This document shows positions 32,601 through 47,600 of a stretch of DNA of 64,000 bases, piece after piece. How positions within the stretch are numbered: the first letter of the stretch is position 1; the number at the start of each line of letters is the position of its first letter. Location: NCBI RefSeq assembly GCF_001953975.1, contig NZ_MBEJ01000130.1, positions 22,869-86,868 on the forward strand, read 5' to 3'. The position numbers and the translations under genes were made by a program. The notes beneath the pieces were generated by a model. That model was given only the letters and a program-made list of their open reading frames with translations. It ran no database searches and was not told the DNA's origin. Source of the stretch: Mycobacterium sp. NS-7484 (lineage in GTDB: Bacteria > Actinomycetota > Actinomycetes > Mycobacteriales > Mycobacteriaceae).

Positions 32601-35600
32601 GGAACGTCGCCTCCCGGTCCTCCCAGCATTCGAAGATGTTGGGGCAGCCGGCCTCCTCGCACACCGTGTGCAGGCCTTCGCGTCGCACCAGACCCTTCAG
32701 CTCGGTGTACTCGGGCCCCATCTTGGCCCGCGTCTTGATCCACGGTGGCTTGCGTTCGATGGGCGTCTGCGCGTTCCGCACTTCCAGACGCAGCAGCTTT
32801 CGACCTTCTGGAACGACACTCACAGATTCATCCTACGTTCAGGGCAACTTCGAGACGGCCGTCGAGCGCGTCACACACCGCGGCGGCGACGCGATCGGTG
32901 ACGTTCTCGACCGTGATGTGACGGCCCAACTCGGCCGTCAGCGACGTGACTCCCGCATCGGCGATGCCGCACGGCACGATCGAGGAGTACGCGGACAGGT
33001 CGCAATCACAGTTCAGTGCGAAGCCGTGCAGAGTCGTGGCGCGGGATACCCGGATACCGATCGCGGCGACCTTGCGGGCCGGCTGCAGTTCATCGCCTGG
33101 CACCCAGACCCCGGAGCGTCCCTCGACCCGGCCGGTCTTCAGACCGAGGTCTGCGCATACCCGGATGAGTGCTTCCTCAAGGCGCCGAACGAAATTCACC
33201 ACATCCAGCGGCTCGGTCAGCCCGATGATGGGGTAGCCCACCAGTTGGCCGGGACCGTGCCAGGTGATCTTGCCGCCGCGGTCGGTGTCGACGACGGGTG
33301 TGCCGTCCACCGGGCGTTCGTGCGGCTCGGTGCGCTTGCCGGCGGTGTACACCGCGGGGTGTTGCAGCAGCAACAGGGTGTCGGGCCCGCCGGCGACTCT
33401 GGCGTCGGCGATCTCACGCTGCAGCGCCCAAGCGTCCTGGTATTTGATCACGCCCATCCGCCGCACCTCGACCGGCCCGGCGCTTGAGCGGATGGACGTC
33501 ACAGGCTCGACCGTACGCCCCCGCTGCGCGGCGACCCGGGTCATGCGTCTTTGGGTGCGGTGGCGTACGCCAGCGCCTCACCCACGGTGTTGTGGTGGAA
33601 AGTAAAACCGGCGCGCTCCAATGCGGCCGGGATCGCCCGCTGGCCCACCAGCAGGCCCTCATCGGCGATCTCGCCGACCAGGGCACGCAAGGCGAAACCC
33701 GGCACGATCGCCGGAGCGGGCCGGTTGACCGCCCGGCCCAGCGCCGCGGTGAACTCGGCGTTGGTGACCGGCGCGGGGCCGGTGAGATTGACCGGGCCCG
33801 AGAGACTTTCGTTCGAGATCGCAAACAGCACGGCACGGACCTCGTCCTCCAGACTGATCCACGGAACGTACTGCCGGCCGTTGCCCAACCGCGCGCCCAG
33901 GCCCAGCGAGAACAGCGGCTTGAGGCGGCTCACCATGCCGCCGGAGGGCGACATCACCAGACCGGTGCGCAGCAGCACCACCCGGGCGCCGGCGGCCACG
34001 GCCCCAGCGGTGGCCGCCTCCCAGTCCGCGCACAGCCGGGCCAGGAAACCTTGTCCCTCGGGTGCGGTCTCGTCGGTCACCCGACCGCGGGTATCGCCGT
34101 AGTAGCCGACGGCACTGGCGTTGACCAGGACCGGTACCCCGGCGTCGGCGACGGCGCCGGCGAGCACCTCGGTGGGCCCGATGCGGCTGTCGCGCAGGCT
34201 CTGTTTGAACGCGCCCGACCACCGCTTGTCGCCGACCCCGACGCCGCAGAGGTTCACCACCGCGTGCACGCCGCGGATGGCGTCGGCATCGAACTCTCCG
34301 GTATCGGGGTTCCAGAACAACTCGTCGCCGTTCGACGGTGCCCGGCGAACGATTCGGAGAACCCGGTGATCGGCGGCGCGCAGTGCGGCAACCAGCGCCG
34401 AACCGATCAGACCGGACGATCCCGCTATCGCGATGACGGCGTCCGCCACAGTGGGGAGCCCCTCCTAACGGCCCTTACAGCCCGAGGTCGGCCTCGAATG
34501 CACCTTCTTCGAGCCGGCGCTTGATGGTGGTCACGAATCGGCCGGCGTCGGCGCCGTCGATCAGTCGGTGGTCGTAGGTCAGCGGCAGGTAGCACACCGA
34601 CCGCACACCGATCGACTCGTTGCCGTACTCATCGGAGATCACCCGCGGGCGCTTGACGATCGCGCCGGTGCCCAGCATCGCCGCCTGCGGCGGCACCAGG
34701 ATGGGCGTGTCGAACAGCGCACCCTGGCTGCCGATGTTGGTGATCGTGAACGTGCCACCGGCCAGCTCGTCGGGCTTGAGGTTGCCCGACCGGGCACGGG
34801 CCGCGATGTCGGAGATGGCGCGCGCCAGCCCGCCCAGCGACAGGTCACCGGCGTTGTGGATCACCGGGGAGAGCAGACCCTGTTCGGTGTCGACCGCGAA
34901 GCCGAGGTGCTCGGCGTCGTAGTAGGTGATCTCCTTGGTGTCCTCGTTGTAGCTGGCGTTGACGTTCGGGTGCGCCTTGAGCGCATCGATGACGGCGCGG
35001 GCGATGAACGGCAGATACGTGAGGTTGACCCCCTCGCGCTCGGCGAAGTCGGCCTTCGCCCGGGCACGCAACGCCACGATCTTGGTCATGTCGACCTCGT
35101 GGGTCTGCGTCAGCTGCGCCGTCGCCTGCAGGGATTCGCGCGTCTTCTTGGCCGTGATCTGGCGAATTCGGTTGGCCTTCTGCGTGGTTCCGCGCAGATG
35201 CGCCAGCGCCGGGGCCGGCGTGGCCGAGGCCGCGGGTGCGGCGGCGGCAGGGGCCGCAGCGGCGGGCGCCGACGCGGCCGGGGGAGCCTTCTTCGCTTCC
35301 GCGGCGGCCAGCACATCCTGCTTGCGGATACGACCACCGACGCCGGTGCCCTTCACCTGGGCGAGGTCGACGCCGTTCTCCGAGGCCAACTTCCGCACCA
35401 GCGGCGTGACATACGGCGAGCCGTCACCGGCTGCGGCGGGCTCGGCCTTGGGTTCGGGCTTGGGCTCGGCCTTGGGCTCCGGCTTGGGCTCGGGCTTCGG
35501 CTCCGGCTTCGGTTCGGGCTTGGGTTCCGGCTTCGGCTCGGATTTCGGTTCGGGCTTGGGCTCGGGAGCCGGCTCCTGGGCCGCACCGGCCTCCCCGATC

Positions 35601-38600
35601 TTGGCGAGCTCGCCACCGACGGCGACGGTGTCGTCCTCTTCGGCGGTGATCTCCAGCAGGGTGCCGGCAACCGGGGACGGAATCTCGGTGTCGACCTTGT
35701 CGGTGGACACCTCCACCAGCGGCTCGTCCACGCCGACGGAGTCACCGACCTTCTTGAGCCACCGGGTGACGGTGCCCTCGGTGACCGACTCGCCCAACTC
35801 GGGCATGGTGACCGTGGTGGCCGATCCCGACGCGGCCGGCTTGGCCGGGGCGGCAGGCTCCGGCGCGGGGGACTCGGACGGAGCGGCCGACGGCTGGGTG
35901 GCCTGCGGTTCGGGCTCGGGCTCGGGCTTGGATTCCGGCTCTGCGGACGCCGACGCCCCCGACGATTCGCCGGCCTCGCCGATGACTGCGAGCTCCCCGC
36001 CGATCTCGACGGTGTCGTCCTCCTGGGCGACGATCTTGGTCAAGACGCCGGCGGCCGGGGACGGGATCTCGGTGTCGACCTTGTCCGTGGACACCTCCAG
36101 CAGCGGCTCGTCGAGTTCGACGGTGTCGCCCTCCTGTTTAAGCCAACGGGTGACGGTCCCTTCAGTGACGCTCTCACCTAGCGCGGGCATCTGGACGGAG
36201 ATGGCCATGTGTATTGACTCCTCAGACGGTCATGTGACGACTCGAACTCTGGCTTACCACAGCTGGGTGCACTGGGTGCGGCACCTAACTGGATTGTCGG
36301 AACCATCCTGTCACTGCAGCACCATTCGCACGCACTCAGGGTTACCGCGAGCTCTGGCACTATCGGATGTAGGTGTGCAGGGCAGTTCGCCGAACTTCCG
36401 CAGAATTGAGGAGAGTGTTGCGTTGGGGCTGTTCGACGCGTTTCGCCGCGGTCGCCCGGCGCGCCGATCCGGCGGAGATCGGGCTGAGGATCTGCGATAT
36501 CTGCAGCAGTGGGTGGCCGATCACGTCGGCGTCGAGGCATTCGTCGAGCCCCGGACCACCGTCACCGAGGTGACCGTCGTCCTCGTCGCCGCCGACGGGG
36601 AGTGGACCCGGCGCCGCGCCGGAGGTGAGGCCGGCGCGCGTCGCCTCAGTGACCGGCTGCAGATCCCGGTCTACGACGTGCAGAAGGTCGGTTATCCCCA
36701 ACGCATGCGCGACTACGACGCGCGGCGACGCATCGAACGGCAACGCGCGCTGCGGCAGGAGCTCGACGACCGTTAGAGTCAAGACAGCCGATACCTGAGG
36801 TATTGGATACTGTTAGTCACAGTTACCTCGTGGAGGGGTGGACATGCAGCGCTTCGTCGTCAGCTCGGACGGGACCCGTATCGCGGTTTACGAACAAGGG
36901 GATCGGGAGCGCCCCACGTTGGTGATGGCCCACGGATGGCCCGACTCGCACGTGTTGTGGAACGGGGTGACGGGCGAACTGGGCGACCGCTACCGCATCG
37001 TCCGTTACGACAACCGCGGTGCCGGCGCCTCGGATGTACCCAAACGCGTCGCCGCCTATCGCATGGACCGCTTCGCCGATGACCTGTCCGCGGTCATCGA
37101 CGCGGTCAGCCCCGACCGTCCGGTCCACCTGCTGGCGCACGACTGGGGATCGGTGGGGGCATGGGAGTACCTCAGCCGCCCGGGTGCTGCCGAGCGGGTG
37201 GCGTCCTTCACCTCGGTGTCGGGTCCCAGCACCGACCATTACGGGTCGTTCGTGCGCCGTCGGTTGGCCCGGCCGTACCGGCCCATCCAGTTCGCCAGGG
37301 CGCTGGATCTGGCCTCGCGGTTCAGCTACTGGATCCCGTTCTCGGTGCCGGTGATCGCGCCGGCTCTGATGCGCCGTGGGGCTGCGCGTCGACTGCAGGC
37401 CATCGACACCCCCGGCCCCAAGTACCAGTCCGAGACACTCGACACCGATGCGGCGAACTCGCTGAAGATCTACCCCGCCAACGCAATCCGATCGTTCACC
37501 ACGCTGCGCAAAGATCACTACGTGACAGTGCCGGTGCAGTTGATCTGCAACGACCACGACCCGGTGGTGCGAGGCCACGGCTACGACGAGGAATCCACCT
37601 GGGTGCCGCTGCTGTGGCGCCGCGACCTCAAAGCCGGTCACTGGGCACCGTTCTCGCATTGGCGTGCCATCGCCAACGCGACGGCCGAGCTGATCGACCA
37701 CATCGAGGGGGCCCCGGCGGCCCGCGCATTGCGCCGCGCACAGATCGGGCGGGCCCGCGAACCCTTCGGCGACACACTGGTTTCCGTGACCGGGGCGGGC
37801 AGCGGCATCGGCCGGGCCACCGCGCTGGCGTTCGCGGCCCAGGGTGCCGAACTGGTGGTCAGCGACATCGACAAAGATGCCGCAGCGGCCACAGTTGACG
37901 AGATCATCGCGGCCGGCGGCGTGGCACACGCCTACCAGCTCGACGTGGCCGACGCCGAGGCGGTCGAGGCCTTCGTCGAACAGGTCTGCATCACCCACGG
38001 CGTGCCCGACGTGGTGGTCAACAACGCCGGCATCGGCCATGGGGGAAAATTCCTCGACACCCCCGCCGATCAGTACGACCGCGTGCTGGAGGTGAACTTC
38101 GGCGGTGTGGTGAACTGCTGCCGGTCTTTCGCCCGGCGTCTCGTCGAGCGCGGCACCGGCGGCCACATCGTCAACGTGGCGTCGATGGCCGCCTATTCAC
38201 CGTCGGCGTCGATGAACGCCTACGCCACCAGCAAGGCGGCGGTGTTCATGTTCTCGGACTGCCTGCGTGCCGAATTGGATTCGGCCGGAATCGGTTTGAC
38301 CACGATCTGCCCGGGCGTCGTCGACACGAACATTATCGACACCACCCGCTTCGACGTCCCGGCCGAGCAGCAGGGCCAGATCGACCAGTTGCGGGCCAGG
38401 ACCAAGAAGGCCTTCGCCGCGCGGCGCTACGGTCCGGAGAAGGTGGCCAAGGCCATCGTCGCCGCCGTCGTCAAGGATCAGGCGATCCGCCCCGTCACCC
38501 CCGAGGCCTATGCGGCCTATGGGCTGGCGCGGCTCGTGCCCTCGGCACTGCGCCGGGTGGCGCGGTCCGGGTCGCTCTAGCCGCTACTGCGGATGGGTGG

Positions 38601-41600
38601 CGAGGTATTCGCCTACCGGAATGGGTGATTCGGTCGCATACCCGATCGGCAGCAGGACGTCGCCGGCAGTGGTCACGTAGTAGACGTCCCAACGGTAGAA
38701 CGCGCCGAACGCCGCCGGATCGGCTGCGAGCGCCGCGGCGTAGGCGTGGACCGCACGCACGTACGCGTCGGCGTTGTTGTACCGGAACAGGGCATGGTCC
38801 GGATCGTTGGCAAATCCGTTGGCGGCCAGGTAACGACCGGCCGCCAGGATGCTGTCGCGGGGCGCGTTGATGTCGCCGCCCGCGCCGTAGGCCGCGAACG
38901 TGGAGGGCATGAATTGCATCGGCCCCTGCGCCCCGGCGAGGCTGGTTCCTCGCACGCTGCCGAAATGCGTTTCGATCAGGTTGATCGCGGCCAGGTAGTT
39001 CCAGCCCACGCCGGAGGCTGCCTCGGTCTCGCGGTAACAATCAAGCAGCAGTTCGGCCGGCGGCGGCGGTTCGATGCGCCAGGCGGGCAACGTGTCTCGC
39101 GGTTCGGCCAGCGTGGCGAGCTGCCGCCGCGCGTCGACGTTGTGGTCGTAGAACGCGATCAGATCGGCGGGGATACGCGGCCGGATGATGCCGTCCCACT
39201 CAGGATGGCGGCCGATGGCCCGGTAGGCCACCTGCTGACGCCGGGCAGCTTGGGTGAGCGCAGGCTCCGGCGTCGACCGATTGCGCAGGGCCCGCTCGTC
39301 GGATACCAGATCGTCCGCCAGTTGCGCCGGGTCTGTCGCGAGCCGCGGCTGCGCGCCGCCGGGGGAGGGCTGCGTGGTGGTCGTCGGCGACGGTGCCCTC
39401 GAGGAAGCGGGGCTTGCGGTGTCCGACGATTCCGCGCACCCGACGAGACCTACGCCCAACGTGAACACGATGGCGAGATTGCCGAGATATCGCGCCATCG
39501 TGTTCACATTCGGCGGGGGCATGGGATCAGCCGTTCACGGCTCAAGCTCAATCAGCCGTTCGCGGCTATATCCTCCAACACGGCGAACATCGTCCGCGTC
39601 GGCACACCGGTGCCACCCTTGGGGGTGTAACCCCACGGGCCGCCGGTGTTGTAGGCCGGTGCGGCGATGTCGATGTGCGCCCACTGGACCCCGTCGGCGA
39701 CGAACTCACGCAGGTAGGTGCCCGCCACCAGCATCCCGGCGAAGCGGGATCCGCTGACGTTGGCCAAATCGGCCACCGTGGACTTGAGCTCATCCTTGAG
39801 CTCCTCGGGAAGTGGCATGGCCCAACCGTTTTCGCCCACGGACTGCGACAGCGTCGCGACCCGGTCGCGGAACTCGTCGCTGCCCATCACCCCGGGCGTG
39901 CGGGCACCCAGCGCGACTGTCTGCGCGCCCGTCAGCGTCGAGGTCTCGATCAGGTAGTCCGGGTCGTCCTCGCAGGCCCGCACGATCGCGTCGGCCAGGA
40001 TCAGCCGGCCCTCGGCGTCGGTGTTGAGCACCTCGACCGTGATCCCGCCGTACTGGGTCAGCACATCGCCGGGACGCTGCGCGGTCGACGACGGCATGTT
40101 CTCGGCCATCGGCACGGTCGCGATCACCTCGATCGGCAACTTCTGCTTGGCGGCCAGCACCACGGTCGCGATGACCGCCGCCGCGCCGCCCATGTCGGAC
40201 GTCATGTGGTGCATGTTGGCGGCCGGCTTGATCGAGATGCCGCCGGTGTCGAACGTGATGCCCTTGCCGACGAGCGCGACCCTCTTGGTGCCCGCACCGC
40301 CACGATGGATCAACCGGACCAGGCGCGGCGGCCGGGAGGATCCCTTGCCCACCCCGACGATGCCGCCGTACCCGGCCTCGGCCAGGGCCTCGTCATCGAG
40401 CACCTCGACCTCGAGACCGGCCGCTTCACCCAAAGCCTTTGCCCGATCGGCGAATTCAGCCGGGAAGAGATGGCTGGGGGGAGTGTTCACGAAGTCCCGG
40501 GCCGTCGCGACCGCCGACGCCACATCGACTGCCCGCTGCACGGACTGCTCGGCATTCTCGTCGGCCGTCAGCGCGGTGATGGCGGTCTGGCCGGAATCCT
40601 TGGGCGCGGTCTTTTCGCTGCGGAAGTCGTCGAAGCGGTAGGCGCCCAGGATCAGGCCCTCGACGGCGGCCTCGGGATCGATCGCCGACAGCGACGTCAC
40701 CACCGTGGCGACCTTGTCGAGGGCGCGCGCGGCGGTACCGGCGGCCCGGCGGATCACGTCGGCGGGCCACTCGTCGCGCGGCTTGCCCAGACCCACGGTG
40801 AGCACGCTGGCCACCGGAAGCGAGGCGACGACCAGCCGATGCGTCTGGCCTTCACCGCCGGTGGCGCCCAGCGCCTGCAGGCCGGATTCGACTGCCGCCA
40901 CCGCCTCGTCGTCGAGGTAGGGCTGTGGCGACAGGATCTTCGGGCCCGCCTCGTCACTGACGACGCCGATGACGAGGACGGCCTCGGCCACCCCCTCGCG
41001 GGGCAGCGAGGAGCTGACGGTGACGGTGGGTGTCTGGTAACCGGGATCTGCAGGACTCACAGGCCTCAGCCTAGCCACGCCAACCGCGGCTCATGCGGTA
41101 GGCGGCGCCCGCTGTAGATCGTAGGCCAGGACCGGTGCATTGAAACCCTTGAGCGTCAACGGGTCCTGCTCGACGGCCGGCCAGTCGGGCAGCTCGTCGC
41201 GCAATCCGGCGTCAGCCAGGATCTGGCCCGGCCGGGCCGCGGCGACCAGCCGTGCGGACAGGTTGACCGGGCTGCCGAAGTAGTCCCCGTTGATTGCCAG
41301 CATCGCGCCGAACGCCAGGCCCGCGCGCACACCCATCCCGCTCTCGCGGGCACGGGGATGGTTGATCAGGTCGGCCGCGGCCTGGGCCAGCAATTGCGGG
41401 GTGGCGCTGACCCACATCACCGCGTCGCCGATGAACTTCACCACCCGGCCGCCGTCGGTCTGGACGACGTCGGTGACGGTGGCGCTGAACTCGCTGAGCA
41501 GCATCGACAACTCGGCGGGCGTCAGCAGCTGGGTCAGTGCGGTGAAACCGGACAGGTCGACGAATCCGACACCGCACACGACGGTGGCCGACGGGTCAGG

Positions 41601-44600
41601 CTGGACACCCTCGAAGTATGTTCGCGCGCCGGACAGATGGTGCCGGTGCACCGCGTCGATCATCGTGCCGATGCGGGGGATTAGCTGGGCGACCGCGTGG
41701 TAGGTCCGCGCCGTGGTGAGCTCGTCGTGGCTGTGGGTGATCCAGAGATCGGGCCGGCCGGTGCGAACTACCGCGGATTCGGCCTCGGCCAGTCGGGCCA
41801 TGGCCGCACCGACCACCCGCAGCAGGCCGGCTGCCGCGTCGTCGCCCAGTCCGTCCCTCATCGCGGCGCACGTCGCCAGCGCCTCGACGTCCGCCTCGCT
41901 CAGCGTCCGCTGATCGGGATCGGCGGCCGTGAGCCCGAGCACTGACCAGAAGTGCGTGACGTCGTCCAGCGGCAGCCTTAGCGCGTCGGCAGCCGTCCGC
42001 AGGCTGTAGGCCGGCGGGCCGGACCGCTGCAGCGTGTCTCCGGCCAGCCCGAACAGCCGGCCGCGCTTCTCGGCCTCCACCATCTCCTCCGCGGTGAAAC
42101 CGAGCCCGTCCAGATACTCGATCAGGCCGGCCCGCGCCCGGGCGCCGGCGATCCCGGCGGCCTCAAGGGCATCGAAATCGACCACCAGACAAGTGTGCAG
42201 TCCGACGGCCCGGTCCGGCCCGCGGTTTAGGGTGATCTCGTGAGTGACGACCTGCTGCACGGACCCCTGGAAGACCGCCACCGCGAACTGGGCGCCAGCT
42301 TCGCCGAATTCGGCGGCTGGTTGATGCCGGTGTCGTACGCCGGGACCGTCGCCGAGCACAACGCCACCCGCGATGCCGTCGGCCTGTTCGACGTGAGTCA
42401 CCTCGGCAAGGCGCTGGTCAAAGGACCCGGTGCGGCGGCCTACGTGAACTCGGCCCTCACCAACGACCTGAACCGGATCGGCCCCGGCAAGGCGCAGTAC
42501 ACGCTGTGCTGCAAAGACAACGGAGGCGTGGCGGGGGTTATTGATGACCTGATCGCCTACTACGTCTCCGACGACGAGATCTTCCTGGTGCCCAACGCCG
42601 CCAACACCGCGGCCGTGGTCGCCGAACTGCGCAAGCACGCCCCGGACGGGTTGACCATCACCGACGAGCACCGGTCCTATGCGGTCCTGGCTGTGCAGGG
42701 GCCGAAATCCGCCGAGGTGCTCGCCGCGCTCGGGTTGCCCACCGAGATGGACTACATGGGGTATGCCGACGCCGAATACGACGGCGTCTTCGTTCGGGTC
42801 TGCCGTACGGGCTACACCGGCGAGCATGGCTATGAGCTGCTGCCGGCTTGGGACCGCGCCGGCGTGGTGTTCGACGCGCTGCTGGCGGCGGTGCGCGAGG
42901 CCGGGGGAGAACCCGCGGGCCTGGGCGCCCGTGACACGCTGCGCACCGAGATGGGCTATCCGCTGCACGGCCACGAGCTGTCGCTGGACATCTCGCCGCT
43001 GCAGGCCCGCACCGGTTGGGCGGTCGGGTGGAAGAAGGACGCCTTCTGGGGACGCGAGGCACTACTGGCCGAGAAGGAGGCCGGGCCGGCCCGGGTGTTG
43101 CGCGGGCTGAAGGCGGTCGGTCGCGGGGTGTTGCGTGCGGATCTCGCGGTGCTGGGTCCTGGGGTAACGGAGGACGTCCGGATCGGCACCACGACGTCGG
43201 GGACGTTCTCGCCCACCCTGAAAGTCGGTATCGCGCTGGCCCTCATCGACACCGACCACGACATCGCCGACGGGCAGCGGGTGAGCGTCGACGTGCGCGG
43301 CCGCGCCGTCGAATGCGAGGTGGTCAAGCCACCGTTCGTGACCCCGCACACCCGCTGAGGCCCCGCTCCCGCGGGTAAATCGGCTGGCGCTCGGGCGATA
43401 CAATCGCTGCATGACTAGCGGCCAGCTCGAGTTCACGGTTTCTGCCAACGCGAATCCGGCGACCGATGCGGTACGCGAATCCATTCTGGCCAACCCCGGT
43501 TTCGGCAAGTACCACACCGACCACATGGTGGCCATCGACTACACCGACGGTCAGGGCTGGCACGACCCGCGGGTGATCCCGTATGGGCCGATCGAGCTCG
43601 ATCCGTCGGCCATCGTGCTGCACTACGCGCAGGAAGTGTTCGAGGGGCTCAAGGCGTACCGCTGGGCCGACGGCTCGATCGTGTCGTTCCGGCCGGAATC
43701 CAACGCGGCGCGGTTGCGTGCCTCGTCGCGGCGGTTGGCCATCCCGGAACTGCCCGAGGACGTGTTCATCGATTCGCTGCGCCGGCTCATCGCGGTCGAC
43801 GAGAAGTGGGTGCCCGCCGCCGGCGGCGAGGAGTCGCTGTATCTGCGACCGTTCGTGATCGCCACCGAGCCCGGGCTCGGCGTGCGTCCGGCCAACGAGT
43901 ACCGCTACCTGGTCATCGGCTCCCCGGCCGGGGCCTACTTCAAGGGCGGCGTCAAGCCGGTCAGTGTGTGGCTGTCGCACGAGTACGTGCGGGCCTCACC
44001 CGGGGGCACCGGTGCGGCCAAGTTCGGCGGCAACTACGCGGCCTCGCTGCTGGCGCAGGCCCAAGCCGCCGAGAACGGCTGCGATCAGGTGGTGTGGTTG
44101 GACGCGCTCGAACGCCGCTACGTCGAAGAGATGGGCGGGATGAACCTGTTCTTCGTGTTCGGCAGCGGTGGCTCAGCCCGGCTCGTCACCCCTGAGCTGT
44201 CCGGCTCGCTGTTGCCGGGCATCACGCGAGATTCCTTGTTGCAGTTGGCCACCGATGCCGGCTTCGCCGTCGAGGAACGCAAGATCGACGTCGACGAATG
44301 GCAGAAGAAGGCCGCCGCGGGCGAGATCACCGAGGTGTTCGCGTGTGGCACCGCCGCGGTGATCACCCCGGTGTCGAAGGTGAAGTACGGCAATTCCGAT
44401 TCGCCGGAGGAGTTCACCATCGCCGACGGGCAACCCGGCGAGATCACGATGGCGCTGCGCGACACCCTGACCGGGATCCAGCGCGGCACCTTCGCCGACA
44501 CGCACGGTTGGATGGCCCGGCTGAACTAGCCGACCGCCAGCCCCAGCGCGGTCAACGTCGTCGTCACCTCGACTGCGGCGCCGAGGACATCGCCGGTGAT

Positions 44601-47600
44601 GCCGCCGAACCGGCGCACGCAGTGGGCGACCAAGAGCACCGAAGCGCCCACCGCGACCAGGACCACCACCGGGCCCTGCCACACCCGCGGCCCCGCCCAG
44701 GCGGCGAGCGCCGCGACCACGACCAGCCAGGCGATCACCACCGCAACCGGCTGGGTGCCTGCCACCGCACCGCCGAGTGAGCTACCTGCCGCTGCCGGCA
44801 CCGACCGTCGGCATGCGGCCACCGCCGCGACCCGTCCCGCGGCGACGGCGACTACGGTGGCAACGGCGCTGATCTGATGGAAAGTCATTGCCTGGCAACC
44901 GATCACGATGATCGTCGCAGCCACACCGAACGGCCCGGCGGACCCCTCGCGCATGACCGTAAGTGCCCGCTCCGGCGGGCCGTAACAACCCAGGCCGTCA
45001 ACGGTGTCGCAAAACCCGTCGATGTGCAGTCCACGGGTGACCAGCAACAGGACGGCCACGGCCAGCAGACCGGGAAGTGCAGTGCCGGTGCCGAAGGCCC
45101 ACTGGCCACCGGCCACCACCGCCGCCGCCAGCGCGCCGAGTATCAGGCCCACCACCGGCAGCGCGGTCAGCGCGCCCCGACCGATGCCGGCCGAGGTGCG
45201 CACCGGCAGCACCGTGCCGAACGCGAAGGCCCCGCCGAGCGCGGTGATCATGGTGTTGATTCAGGCGGTCCGGCTACTGCGGCTTCGGCGAAGGTGGCCA
45301 TCGAGGCCAGCGTGGCGATCGCGGCCCGCACGATGGGCAGCGCCACCGCCGCGCCGGTGCCTTCGCCCAGGCGCATGTCGAGGTCGACGATCGGCTCCAG
45401 CCCCAGGTGCGACAGCGCCAGACTGTGGGCTGGTTCGGTCGACCGGTGACCGGCCTGCCACCACGCCCGTGCGCCCGGTGCCAACTGTTCGGCCACCAGG
45501 GCCGCGGCCGTCACCACCAGACCGTCGAGCAACACCGGGGTGCGTCGCAGCGCTGCCTGGGCCAGAAAACCCGCCATCGCGGCCAGATCGGCACCGCCGC
45601 ATACCTGCAGCAGACCCAACGGATCGCGCGTCACATCCCGTGCCCGGTAGAGCGCATCGCGCACCGCGGCGGCCTTACGCATCCACCCGGGATCGTCGAT
45701 CCCGGTGCCGCGGCCCACCGCCACCACCGGTTCGGCCCCGGTCAGCGCGGCCACCAGAGTCGTTGCCGCCGTGGTGTTTCCGATACCCATATCGCCTGCG
45801 ATGAGCAGGTCGGCGCCGCCGTCCACCTCGTCGTCGGCGATCCGGCGCCCCGCGGTGAGTGCAGCCAGCGCGTCTTCGCGGCTGAGCGCATCCTCGACGG
45901 CGATGTTGCCCGAGCTGCGCCGGACCTTGTGCGCGCCGATCGCGGCAGACAGTGGCTCGTCGCAGTCGACGGCGATGTCGACCACCCGTACGGACGCCCC
46001 GGCCACCTCGGCGATGACGTTGATCGCGGCACCGCCGGCGTCGAAGTTGGCCACCATCTGCCCGGTCACCGCCGAGGGGAACGCCGAGACGCCCGCCGCC
46101 GTGACCCCATGGTCGGCGGCGAAGACCACCACCCGGGGCCGGGTGAGGGCGCGCGGTGGACACACGCCCTGGCAGGCGGCCGCCCAGACCGAGAGATCTT
46201 CGAGCCGGCCCAACGAGCCGGGCGGTTTGGTCAGCAGCGCCTGCCGGGCCCGTGCGCTGGCGGCCACCTCGGGATCCGGCTCGGCGATCGGGGCGAAGGA
46301 CGCATCGAATTCGGTCATGACGGCTCCTTCACCGTGAGCGGCTGGCCGGCCACCACCAGTACCACCCGGTCGCACACCGCGGCCAGGCGTTGGTTGACCG
46401 TGCCCAATTCGTCGGCGAACCGGCGGCCCGCCTCGGTGGCGGGCACCACGGTGAGCCCGACCTCGGGACTGACCAGGACCAGGGGAGCGGCGAATGCCTC
46501 GACCGCCTCCAGAAGTGCATCCACCTCGTCGTGCACCGGTGCTCCCGCCCAGGCGCCGAGGCGGTCCATGGCCGTTGTCAGCCAACCGCCGATGTCGTCG
46601 ACAAGCGTCGCGGTATCGGGATCACCGGCCAGGTCAGTCGCCAGGTCGGTGGTCTCCACGGTGCGCCAGTGCGCCGGCCGGCGGACCTGATGTGCGCGCA
46701 CGCGCTGAGCCCAGGATCCGTCGCTGTCTACGGCCGGGCCGGTGGCCAGGTATCGCACGGGCACGTGGTCCCCGGCCGCGTCCGTCACGGCCGCCTCGGC
46801 CCACTGTGATTTTCCCGACCGGATACCGCCGAGCACCAGGGTCCGCACGCCTCAGGCCGCCCCAACGGCCATCAAGAGATCTTGTCGCCGCGGTTGACCA
46901 TCGGTCGCGGCGCGCGCATGCGGCGCAGCTGCGACGCCCGGCTGGCCGCGTAAAGCCCGAGTTTGAAACCACTTTCGGTGTTGTCGGGGAACTTCTCGTC
47001 CACCATGCGGTTGACCTTGCGGCCCACGATCAGTCCGTCGATGAGCATGATGACCACCAGGATCAGCATGGCGTAGGACAGGATCTGCTGGAACTTCAGC
47101 GAGGGCAGCGCGAGCATGAAGAAGATCATCGCCAGCGCGGCCGGCATGAACAGGCCCAGCACGTTGCGACGGGCGTCGACGATGTTGCGGACATAGCGGC
47201 GCACCGGGCCCTTGTCCCGCGGCAGCAGATAGGCCTCGTCGCCGGCCATCATCTTCTCGCGGCGGTCGGCCATGTCGGCGCGACGGGTGATCCGCTCGAT
47301 CTTGCGCTCTTCCTTCGACAGCTTGGGCCCACGCAGTTCCTTGCGACGCTGCCGCGCCTCGGCGGCGGTCAGGGGAGCGGGGGCAACCGGCCCGCGTCGC
47401 TTGGTGGCCTCGCTGCGTTTGGGTGTCGGCCTGCCCTTGGGCGCGGTGCCGCCTGCCGGCGACGATGATGCGGAAGTCGATTCGGCGGACACGGTGCCCG
47501 TGACCTCGTCGGTCCCGGCAGGTTCGCCTTCGTTGTCCTTCTTACGGCCCAGCAGCTTCACGCCAGCCAGGTTACTGCCCGTCGAATGTGTGCTGGCCAC